Positions 8,156-14,640 of a stretch of DNA of 15,966 bases are shown one piece after another (the stretch's first letter is position 1; each line of letters starts with the position of its first letter). Under the pieces are notes generated by a model, which saw nothing but the letters and a program-made list of their open reading frames with translations, searched no databases and was not told the DNA's origin. The DNA comes from Atopobiaceae bacterium UBA5363 (lineage in GTDB: Bacteria; Actinomycetota; Coriobacteriia; Coriobacteriales; Atopobiaceae): NCBI GenBank assembly GCA_002407925.1, contig DHPN01000002.1, positions 29,216 through 45,181 of the forward strand, read 5' to 3'. The translations under genes and the position numbers were made by a program.

Positions 8156-8189
8156 GAGGTTCCGCACTGCCACGGCAATGCGGAACCTC
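8156..8189 (-). terminator. Intrinsic terminator for the Fe-S scaffold/GGGtGRT gene pair
   Basis: On the minus strand GAGGTTCCGCA and TGCGGAACCTC make a perfect 11-bp stem. Inside it TGCC/GGCA can add four more pairs. Going down the minus strand the stem is followed at once by TTCTTTGTG, a T-rich tail. It begins about 31 bases after the TAG of the GGGtGRT gene, which fits a Rho-independent terminator for that unit and insulates it from the convergent HelD-like gene. Confidence 0.8.
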
Positions 8190-8220
8190 AATAGGGCAGG
8201 GCATGCTGACCTAGTGAAAA

Positions 8221-9225
8221 CTACTTGTTCATTGCCTCTTCAACAGCCACGGCGCAGGCGACGGTAGCACCGACCATGGGGTTGTTGCCCATGCCAATAA
8301 GGCCCATCATATCTACGTGCGCAGGCACTGATGAAGAGCCGGCAAACTGAGCATCAGAGTGCATACGGCCCATGGTGTCGGTCATGCCATAGGAAGCAGG
8401 GCCTGCTGCCATGTTGTCTGGGTGCAGAGTGCGTCCGGTACCGCCACCAGAAGCAACTGAGAAGTACTTCTTGCCCGCGGCCAAACGCTCCTTCTTGTAC
8501 GTGCCGGCAACAGGATGCTGAAAGCGCGTGGGGTTAGTCGAGTTGCCCGTGATGGAGATGTCCACGTTCTCATGCCACATGATGGCAACGCCCTCGCGAA
8601 CGTCGTCGGCGCCATAGCAACGGATAGAAGCACGCGGGCCATTGGAGTATGGAATGGTCTCAGTCACGTTGAGCTTACCCGTATAGTAGTCAAACTGCGT
8701 CTTTACATAGGTAAATCCGTTGATGCGCGAAATGATCTGGGCAGCGTCTTTGCCAAGTCCGTTCAAGATGACGCGTAGGGGCTTCTTGCGAGCTTTATTT
8801 GCGTTATTGGCTATGCCGATGGCTCCCTCTGCGGCAGCAAAGGACTCGTGACCTGCCAAGAAACAGAAGCACTCGGTGTCCTCCCCGAGAAGCATCGCGC
8901 CAAGGTTGCCGTGGCCAAGGCCGACCTTGCGCTCATCAGCAACCGAGCCAGGAACACAAAATGCCTGTAGGCCCTCTCCTATGGCACTTGCAGCCTCAGG
9001 GGCAGTCTTAACGCCCTTCTTGATGGCGATGGCGCAGCCTACTGTGTAAGCCCAGCCAGCGTTTTCGAAAGCAATTGACTGGACGCTCATCACGATCTGA
9101 CGGGGATTGATCCCTTTGTCAAGGCAGATCTTCTCGGCGTCTTCAAGGCCATTGATGCCATAGCTATCGAGCACCTTGTTGATCTTGTCAATACGGCGCT
9201 CGTAACCTTCAAACGTAACTGCCAT
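8221..9225 (-). CDS. GGGtGRT-family protein (function unknown)
   Basis: A 334-residue soluble protein that I recognise as the GGGtGRT family, named after the motif present here as GGGTGRT at 260-266. No biochemical function is known to me. The protein has no signal peptide or membrane helix. Other visible blocks are ENAGWAYTVGCAIAIKKG (54-71), GHGNLGAMLLGEDTECFCFLAGHE (104-127), which holds a CFC pair and several His/Glu, and a Gly/His-rich C-terminal half with THP-like and DTMGRMHSDAQF stretches. Gly-rich turns with Ser/Thr/Arg could bind phosphate or a cofactor, which is inference. The ATG has GAGGGAGG ten bases upstream and starts 21 bases after the stop of the NifU-like gene, so the two are surely one transcript ending at the terminator at 8156-8189. 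Family pairing with an Fe-S scaffold-like gene suggests a role in Fe-S or redox biology of anaerobes. Confidence 0.93.
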   Translation of the reverse strand: MAVTFEGYERRIDKINKVLDSYGINGLEDAEKICLDKGINPRQIVMSVQSIAFENAGWAYTVGCAIAIKKGVKTAPEAASAIGEGLQAFCVPGSVADERKVGLGHGNLGAMLLGEDTECFCFLAGHESFAAAEGAIGIANNANKARKKPLRVILNGLGKDAAQIISRINGFTYVKTQFDYYTGKLNVTETIPYSNGPRASIRCYGADDVREGVAIMWHENVDISITGNSTNPTRFQHPVAGTYKKERLAAGKKYFSVASGGGTGRTLHPDNMAAGPASYGMTDTMGRMHSDAQFAGSSSVPAHVDMMGLIGMGNNPMVGATVACAVAVEEAMNK

Positions 9226-9246
9226 GTATGCTCAGCCTCCCTCTTT

Positions 9247-9981
9247 CTACTCAGCCGCAGGGAACGTGGACACGGAGCTATGCGTTTCCTTGTCCGTGCG
9301 TGGATCGATGTACTTAACGGCAGCGTCCCACTGGCCAAAGTGGCCCATGGCCTTCTCGACTGCCTCTTTGGGGTCCGTGCCATCTTTCAAAGCGTCCGTG
9401 AGCTTGCCAAGGTTCAAGAATTCGAAGCCGATGATCTCGTCTTTGTCATTGAGGGCCATGCGTGTCACATAGCCTTGGGTGAGCTCTAGATAGCGCGCGC
9501 CCTTGGCGGCGGTGCCATACATAGTGCCGACCATGGAGCGCATGCCCTTGCCAAGGTCGTCAAGGCCGGTGCCGATGGGCAGCCCGTTTTCTGAGAAAGC
9601 AGTCTGGCTGCGTCCGTAGACAATCTGCAAGAACAGCTCGCGCATTGCGACGTTGATGGCATCGCAGACGAGGTCAGTGTTCAATGCCTCGAGGATCGTC
9701 TTCTTCGGAAGGATCTCAGCTGCCATAGCCGCAGAGTGCGTCATACCTGAGCAGCCTATGGTCTCAATCAGGCATTCCTCGATTACGCCATTTTTGATAT
9801 TGAGGCTGAGCTTGCAGGCGCCCTGTTGCGGCGCACACCAACCAACGCCGTGCGTGTAGCCGGAGATATCAGAGATCTCCTTTGCCTGCACCCATTTACC
9901 CTCTTCGGGAATGGGGGCAGGGCCATGGTATGCGCCCTTGGCGACAGTGCACATGTCCTGCACTTCTTTCGAATATTGCAT
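9247..9981 (-). CDS. NifU/IscU-like Fe-S cluster assembly scaffold-family protein, partner of the GGGtGRT protein
   Basis: A 244-residue cytoplasmic protein. The first 140 residues resemble the IscU/NifU N-terminal fold: GACKLSLNI (C56) and IETIGCSGMTHSAAMAAEIL (C77) fit the first two scaffold cysteine regions, and DLVCDAINVAMREL (C106) lies near the third. C106 is just before the DAI motif, not six residues before its Asp as in IscU, where Asn101 is found instead. A further Cys, C49, makes a C-x6-C pair with C56. Residues about 140-244 form a C-terminal extension absent from IscU (LDDLGKGMRSMVGTMYGTAAKG onward). The ATG has GAGAGGAG six bases upstream. It is the first gene of the pair with the GGGtGRT protein. 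Real scaffold activity is inferred from the fold only. No IscS/SufS, SufB or other Fe-S assembly gene is in the window. Confidence 0.88.
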   Translation of the reverse strand: MQYSKEVQDMCTVAKGAYHGPAPIPEEGKWVQAKEISDISGYTHGVGWCAPQQGACKLSLNIKNGVIEECLIETIGCSGMTHSAAMAAEILPKKTILEALNTDLVCDAINVAMRELFLQIVYGRSQTAFSENGLPIGTGLDDLGKGMRSMVGTMYGTAAKGARYLELTQGYVTRMALNDKDEIIGFEFLNLGKLTDALKDGTDPKEAVEKAMGHFGQWDAAVKYIDPRTDKETHSSVSTFPAAE

Positions 9982-10004
9982 GTACTGCTCCTCTCCACCA
10001 CTGA

Positions 10005-10031
10005 GCGTCGGAAACCTTTTCGCGCCGACGC
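10005..10031 (-). promoter_or_regulatory. Hairpin in the 5' leader of the Fe-S scaffold gene
   Basis: GCGTCGG (10005-10011) and CCGACGC (10025-10031) form a perfect 7-bp stem with a 13-base loop. On the minus strand it comes after a run of six T and ends about nine bases before the ribosome binding site (GAGAGGAG, 9988-9995). With the T run on the wrong side it is not an intrinsic terminator for this gene. A role in translation control or message stability is possible but inferred. Confidence 0.45.
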
Positions 10032-10085
10032 AAAAAAGCCATCTTCTTCGAGGGAAGCCCTCTCAGCAGTAACGCTGGCAACGCA

Positions 10086-10104
10086 ATTGACACCTCTTGT
10101 CAAT
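10086..10104 (-). promoter_or_regulatory. Inverted repeat upstream of the Fe-S scaffold gene (candidate operator)
   Basis: ATTGACA-CCTCT-TGTCAAT is a perfect 7-bp inverted repeat with a five-base centre, about 105 bases before the scaffold gene start. Each arm reads TTGACA, a perfect -35 hexamer, on its own strand, but neither has a good -10 at 17 bases. A TATAAA (minus strand, 10114-10119) just upstream could be the -10 of a promoter whose start falls on the repeat. Either way the site fits a repressor or activator operator. The regulator is unknown. Confidence 0.45.
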
Positions 10105-10160
10105 CTCTCTTAGTTTATACCAGTGGCGCACTTGATGCTGATCGGATGCAAACAAGCGCC

Positions 10161-10182
10161 TGCGATGACTACCTTGATCGCA
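10161..10182 (-). terminator. Weak candidate terminator after the Dlt-like operon
   Basis: Between the SGNH-like gene (stop at 10195) and the Fe-S scaffold gene, the minus strand holds a 6-bp stem TGCGAT/ATCGCA with a ten-base loop, followed by GGCGCTTGTTT. The stem is short and the T tract poor, so termination here is uncertain. I see no better terminator in this 213-base gap, and some read-through into the Fe-S pair is possible. Confidence 0.25.
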
Positions 10183-10194
10183 ACAACAGAAGCG

Positions 10195-11148
10195 CTAAGA
10201 TGCCGAAACTGTGCCGACGCCCTTGTTTTGTGCCAACCAAGTCGCGAGCCAAGTCGAAACCTTCGTCGCACCTGCGACGTTCAGGTGCTCACCTCCGTCA
10301 CGCGTGTCACTTGCCCAGTCGATGCCTGCGTCGCACTCGGCCGTGTTGAAGTCCAGATAGGTAAGGCCGTTCTCCTGTGCATAATCCGCTATGACATCAT
10401 GCCTCGCGTCGTTCCACTCCTTGGCGTTAGGCGAGCTTATGAGAATGAGCGTTGCCCCATGCTCTGCGCACACCCGTTGCATCCATTTGAGATAAACCCT
10501 CGCCCAGAAGGAAAGAAAGGCACCGGAGGTGGTCTTGGACATGTAGTCCCCACCTGTATAGGGCACAACATCGGTCTTTCGGTGAAAGCCTAGATCGCTT
10601 GTCAGCGCGTTGCCACCCGTTTCCACCGTGCCTGCGAGGATTCTCTTCCAGTTGTCATGGTAGCGGAGCACGGGCACGACCTGCTGGGCGATTGTCTCGA
10701 CTGCCGTGGTGGCACTCGTATCCCGGAAGATGTTGTTCACGTCATAGATGACGACCTTTGGATTTTGGTAGGAAAACATCTCCGTGGTGACCTCCGCCGA
10801 CACAGCAGCAGTCTGCAAAGGACTGGAGGAGTTATAAGAGCTTATGCCAGAGACACTTTGCATGACCTGCGGCGCGACTGTACACTGCGCGCTTGAGTCA
10901 CCGATGATGAACACATCGAGAGAATCCTCAGACATTAGCCTATACCCATAGATGTATGGAGCGTACAGGCCATTTGTCGTTGTCGGAAGAAGTGGATAAG
11001 TGATGGCCGAAAGCGCCGCGAGAACTGCGACGACCAGCCCGGCGAAGGCAAACCCGCGCAAGATCCGATGCCTTCCGTGACTTGGAACTTTGCTCCCTTG
11101 CGCCATGGCACTGCCTTTTCTTTCTTGTTGCGTACCCCTGCTTCTCAT
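10195..11148 (-). CDS. Membrane-anchored SGNH-hydrolase-like protein (DltD-like role) of the surface acylation operon
   Basis: A 317-residue protein with a basic N-terminus, one membrane anchor (about 32-53) and an extracytoplasmic domain. The block I motif is FIIGDSSAQ (D84, S85 the likely nucleophile). Near the C-terminus DGGEHLNVAGA (284-294) holds a probable catalytic His288, with Asp284 four residues before it rather than three as in the classic DxxH. Such SGNH-like partners sit beside MBOAT proteins in O-acylation systems and are thought to finish transfer of the acyl group outside the cell; DltD is the known example. The ATG at 11146-11148 has GGGGA five bases upstream and follows the MBOAT stop by 12 bases. 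An alternative ATG at 11104-11106, with AAAGG seven bases upstream, gives 303 residues and keeps the anchor. It is the last gene of the operon. Confidence 0.82.
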   Translation of the reverse strand: MRSRGTQQERKGSAMAQGSKVPSHGRHRILRGFAFAGLVVAVLAALSAITYPLLPTTTNGLYAPYIYGYRLMSEDSLDVFIIGDSSAQCTVAPQVMQSVSGISSYNSSSPLQTAAVSAEVTTEMFSYQNPKVVIYDVNNIFRDTSATTAVETIAQQVVPVLRYHDNWKRILAGTVETGGNALTSDLGFHRKTDVVPYTGGDYMSKTTSGAFLSFWARVYLKWMQRVCAEHGATLILISSPNAKEWNDARHDVIADYAQENGLTYLDFNTAECDAGIDWASDTRDGGEHLNVAGATKVSTWLATWLAQNKGVGTVSAS

Positions 11149-11160
11149 TGCATTCCCCGC

Positions 11161-12759
11161 CTAAAAGCCTGCATAGATTGATGGGACGACCGTATAGCCT
11201 GCGCCGTACGCGCCAAACACGATGGTTGCAGACAGCAGGCAGAGCCCCACAGTCCACTCGAAAGCAACGCCATGGCCAAAAACCAGCTGACGAAAAGAGA
11301 CGCCCCGCTCATGCGCAAGGTCGACGGCAAATATTAGCGCTGTCGCAATACAAACGATCAGCATGTCAAACTTGTCAGTTCCATGTGTCAGCCACGAGCC
11401 GTCTGTGAGCGGCGAGATACCGACTCCACTAAAAAGAGAGCCCATCATAGCCACAAAGTCGCTCAAGTCGTTTGCACGAAACATGACCATGCCAATGCAT
11501 ACGAGCACAAAGGTGCGGGCAACCGCAAGCCGACGGGCGACTGCACCATCACGGCGCAAGCCTATCTTTTTATAAAACGCCTGGAACATCGGCTCAAAGA
11601 TTAAGCCGAGCATCACGATCGTAAAGTAGTAAAGGCCATAGGCAAGATATTTCACCGCAGCCCCATGCCATATCCCCGTCGCTGACCATACGGCAAGCAA
11701 CGCCAACGTCGCAGGTACCAGCTTCATTGCTTGACCTGACAGATGTTTGCGCGCCCAAAAGGTAAGCTTACGAGTAGGAGATGAGAGTGAGACGGGATAG
11801 AAAACATAGTCACGCAACCAACTGCCAAGCGTCATATGCCACCTACGCCAAAACTCATTCACATCATGAGAAAAGAAGGGCTGGCGAAAGTTCGGCGAAA
11901 GCGTTATGCCAAAAAGCTCTGCGCTGCCTCGAGCGATATCGATCACGCCAGAGAAATCTGCATAGAGCTGCAACGTGTACAACAGCCCCGCCAGCACGAC
12001 CATCACGCCTTGATAATTAGCATGATTGGAAAACAACTCCCCCACCAAAGGATTGAGACGATCAGCGACAACCAGCTTCTTGAACAGCCCCCAACACGCA
12101 AGCTGCGCCCCATATGCTCGGCGGCTTCCGCGCGCAACCTCCCCTGACCGCAACTGCTTCGACAGGAGGTCGAAGCGGCCGATAGGCCCCTCTTCCATTT
12201 GGGGAAAGAACGCCAAGAACAGCGCCACGGTGCCGAGGCTTCTGCATGCCTCGTACTTGCCACGGTAGACATCTGTGAGATAGCTGAGTGCCTGCAGCGT
12301 ATAAAACGAAATCCCTAGGGGCAGCGCGACAGTAGCTGTCGACACGGCAAAAAGCGCAGGAAGCCCGAGAAGGTTCCTCAGCGCATCGAGGCCTTCCAGG
12401 ATGAGGCCGCCGTACTTTAGCACAACGAGCGTGCCCATATCGGCTACCGCACCAAGGGCCAAAAGGGCGCGCATGCGCTTCTTTGTGTGCGCATTGCAGC
12501 TCTTGCGCTCCTCACGGCTTTTGCAGGCCGAGGCGCGCAGCTTGCCCTTGTGGCGGACTTGACCAATCCCAAGGGCGCATGCCCATGTCACAAATGTTGC
12601 TGCTAACAGGTACGCGATGAGCTCCCCGCTACAAAGCCACAGGAAGACGTAGCTCATTCCCAGCAAAAAGGCCCACCGTGAACGCCGAGGGACAAGCATA
12701 TAGAGCAGATATGTCACCGGGAGGAAGACAAGCAGGAACTTCCATGACGACAGAGTCAC
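11161..12759 (-). CDS. MBOAT-family membrane O-acyltransferase (DltB/AlgI-like)
   Basis: A 532-residue polytopic membrane protein of the MBOAT superfamily. It probably takes the acyl group from the carrier protein on the inside and delivers it across the membrane to an outside acceptor. Family marks: FFPQMEEGPIGRFDLLSKQL (185-204), LYADFSGVIDIARG (265-278), FWRRWHMTLGSWLRDYVFYP with His308, and WSATGIWHG with His365, the usual catalytic His. The start is GTG (12757-12759) with GGGGAG eight bases upstream. That site overlaps the stop of the carrier-protein gene (12773-12775), which points to translational coupling. Odd: a hydrophilic, strongly basic loop at about 70-97 with three Cys or His-rich spots (ACK, SCNAHTKKR). 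AlgI-type alginate acetylases share the fold, but the neighbouring carrier protein and ligase favour a Dlt-like route. Confidence 0.92.
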   Translation of the reverse strand: MTLSSWKFLLVFLPVTYLLYMLVPRRSRWAFLLGMSYVFLWLCSGELIAYLLAATFVTWACALGIGQVRHKGKLRASACKSREERKSCNAHTKKRMRALLALGAVADMGTLVVLKYGGLILEGLDALRNLLGLPALFAVSTATVALPLGISFYTLQALSYLTDVYRGKYEACRSLGTVALFLAFFPQMEEGPIGRFDLLSKQLRSGEVARGSRRAYGAQLACWGLFKKLVVADRLNPLVGELFSNHANYQGVMVVLAGLLYTLQLYADFSGVIDIARGSAELFGITLSPNFRQPFFSHDVNEFWRRWHMTLGSWLRDYVFYPVSLSSPTRKLTFWARKHLSGQAMKLVPATLALLAVWSATGIWHGAAVKYLAYGLYYFTIVMLGLIFEPMFQAFYKKIGLRRDGAVARRLAVARTFVLVCIGMVMFRANDLSDFVAMMGSLFSGVGISPLTDGSWLTHGTDKFDMLIVCIATALIFAVDLAHERGVSFRQLVFGHGVAFEWTVGLCLLSATIVFGAYGAGYTVVPSIYAGF

Positions 12760-12772
12760 GACTTAAACTCCC

Positions 12773-13012
12773 CTAATCTTGTTCCAGTCGATCCACCAGC
12801 GCTGCTATCGTCGTAGCTGAGGCAAAATTCTCAGGTGTCATATCCAACGGGGAGATGGAGATACCGAACTCGTCTTCGAGCTCACCTACAAGCATAATCG
12901 CCGACATTGAATCTATCTCGCCTGAGGTGACGAGGTTGTCTTCGGAGCTGAGGTCTTTATCGGGAAATGTCTTAGCCAAGATCTCTCGTACATTGTCTTC
13001 AGTAGTGCTCAT
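12773..13012 (-). CDS. Acyl/aminoacyl carrier protein of the Dlt-like operon
   Basis: A 79-residue acidic carrier protein. The motif GEIDSMSAIML contains the Ser that should receive 4'-phosphopantetheine, and the surrounding LVGELEDEFGISI is typical of PP-binding domains including DltC. It would carry the acyl group made by the upstream adenylating enzyme to the MBOAT protein. The start chosen is ATG at 13010-13012 because GGAGG (13021-13025) lies eight bases before it; the GTG at 13025-13027 overlaps that site and is unlikely. The gene is 61 bases downstream of the adenylating-enzyme gene and 13 bases before the MBOAT gene. In canonical dlt operons the carrier gene follows dltB; here it precedes it. 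No phosphopantetheinyl transferase gene is in the window. Confidence 0.9.
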   Translation of the reverse strand: MSTTEDNVREILAKTFPDKDLSSEDNLVTSGEIDSMSAIMLVGELEDEFGISISPLDMTPENFASATTIAALVDRLEQD

Positions 13013-13073
13013 TGTCAGAACCTCCACGTTTTCTTTTTTGCAAATAGCCGCAGCTTCAAAACCCTGTTTTTTG

Positions 13074-14606
13074 CTATGCCTTCACACTGCAGACTGCAAG
13101 CAGGGCGCGACGGTCTGTCTTGCCGTTGCGGTTGACGGGCAACGAGCGCAGCGTCTCAATGCGGTCAGGCATCATATATTTCGGCAGGCGCGCACGAAGC
13201 GCTGAAGTCAGAGCCTCCGAGTCAAACCCACGCCCTGTACAAAAAAGCACGATCTGGTTCTTCGTCGCCTCAAAGACGGCTGCGCATGACGCCACGCCCG
13301 CACAGGCAGTAGCTGCCGCCTCGACTTCACCGAGCTCGATGCGATAGCCGCTGCGCTTGATCTGCGTATCTTTTCGGCTGACATACCTCATTTCATGATC
13401 CTCGCCAAGGCGCACGATGTCGCCAGTACGATAGACCGGGCGGGGATCTGAGGCATCAAAGGGATCTTGTACGAAAGAGGCTCGCGTGCGCGCGGCGTCA
13501 TTCAGATAGCCGGCTGCCACGAAAGGACCCGCCACATAAAGCTCTCCTTCTTCGCCCGGCGCAGCGAGGCTTCCATCTTCGCGCACAATGGCAGTGCGAC
13601 AGCCTTCGCAGGCATGACCGATTGGCAGTGGCTCCCCATCGGCAAGACGGTGCGTCACTTTGTAATATGCGCAGATGTCTGTCGTCTCGGTTGGGCCGAA
13701 GAGATTCGCAAAGTGCGCAGCAGGCAGATGGTCCATCCAATAGTTGAGCGTTGGCGTCGGCATGACTTCGCCAGCAAACATGACATTCGCGATGCTCTTG
13801 AGTGGGGCGACGGACAGCACATCCCACCGTGAGATGATGCCTAAAGCTGTCGGTACCCAATACAACGTGTTGACCTTGCGCTCATTGAGCCAGGAGATGA
13901 GGCGAACGGGGAATGCGAACAACATGCGAGGGATCAGGAAAAGCGTTGCGCCACAGCAGATCGTAGAAAAGACGTCTGAAACCGACATGCTGAAATACAA
14001 AGGGGTCTGGCTGCCGAAGACAGTGTCAGGACCGATGGCGAAGCAGGTGGAAAACCAGCCCACATAGGCCAGGACGTTGGCATGCGTCACCATTACGCCC
14101 TTGGGCGTGCCTGTCGAGCCAGAGGTGAATAAGACATACAAAAGGTCACTCGGTTTGGCTGCGAGATGAATATCCGCGAGGAGGGAGTCATTCGGCGCTT
14201 CGTTGCATGCGTCTTTGAGACGTATGCAACGACCAGGCAAGAGCGTCTCGCCCATCTCCGCGGTACGATCGCACGTGATGAGCACAGCAGGCTTGAATGT
14301 CTTTATGATCGACACGAGGCGGTCGGCAGGCGAGCCATCATCGAGCACCACATAGCAGCCACCAGCGCAGGCAACCCCCATCATCGAGATGACTTGGCCC
14401 ACACTGCGAGGCAACAAAATCGCTACGTGCTCCCGCACAGCACCTTCTCGAGCCAAACGGGTAGCAACAGCACAGGACTGCTTGTAGAGCTGCGCAAACG
14501 TTACAGACCTTGTACCATCATCGAAAGCGACCTTGTCCGGATACAGGTTTGCAGATCGCTGCAGCCAATCGACTACGTTGGACGCTTTCGATTTCATTTC
14601 CCGCAT
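13074..14606 (-). CDS. DltA-like adenylating enzyme (AMP-binding, carrier-protein ligase) with altered substrate pocket
   Basis: ANL-superfamily ligase of 510 residues. It should activate a carboxylic acid with ATP and load it on the carrier protein encoded next. Motifs from the ATG at 14604-14606: LFTSGSTGTPKG 159-170, NLFGPTETTD 301-310, YRTGD 392-396, the RKDTQIKRSGYRIELGEVE hinge 411-429, and NRNGKTDRR with catalytic Lys496. It aligns without gaps to DltA around the pocket. There the amino-group-binding Asp (FDLSVMD in B. cereus DltA) is Ser206 (FSMSVSD), and the pocket Cys of FLFCGEVLP is Ala278 (VMFAGEVMP). The substrate may therefore not be D-alanine. The start is set by GGAGGGAG (14615-14622) eight bases upstream; the GTG at 14634-14636 would include this site. 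It begins 34 bases after the histidine kinase stop. Confidence 0.92.
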   Translation of the reverse strand: MREMKSKASNVVDWLQRSANLYPDKVAFDDGTRSVTFAQLYKQSCAVATRLAREGAVREHVAILLPRSVGQVISMMGVACAGGCYVVLDDGSPADRLVSIIKTFKPAVLITCDRTAEMGETLLPGRCIRLKDACNEAPNDSLLADIHLAAKPSDLLYVLFTSGSTGTPKGVMVTHANVLAYVGWFSTCFAIGPDTVFGSQTPLYFSMSVSDVFSTICCGATLFLIPRMLFAFPVRLISWLNERKVNTLYWVPTALGIISRWDVLSVAPLKSIANVMFAGEVMPTPTLNYWMDHLPAAHFANLFGPTETTDICAYYKVTHRLADGEPLPIGHACEGCRTAIVREDGSLAAPGEEGELYVAGPFVAAGYLNDAARTRASFVQDPFDASDPRPVYRTGDIVRLGEDHEMRYVSRKDTQIKRSGYRIELGEVEAAATACAGVASCAAVFEATKNQIVLFCTGRGFDSEALTSALRARLPKYMMPDRIETLRSLPVNRNGKTDRRALLAVCSVKA

Positions 14607-14640
14607 GTCATAGTCTCCCTCCATTATGCGCACCACACTT

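Noticed and set aside
9896..10093. Leader peptide upstream of the Fe-S scaffold gene
   Set aside because: An ATG-led frame exists on the minus strand but runs far into the scaffold gene out of frame, has no ribosome binding site and no regulatory codon run.
10123..10593. Plus-strand open frame antisense to the SGNH-like gene
   Set aside because: Its sequence is low in recognisable structure and mirrors the codon pattern of the minus-strand gene; no ribosome binding site or family motif.
10195..14606. Naming the operon dltA, dltC, dltB, dltD
   Set aside because: Gene order differs and the ligase lacks the Asp that binds the amino group of D-alanine, so the canonical names would imply an unproved substrate.
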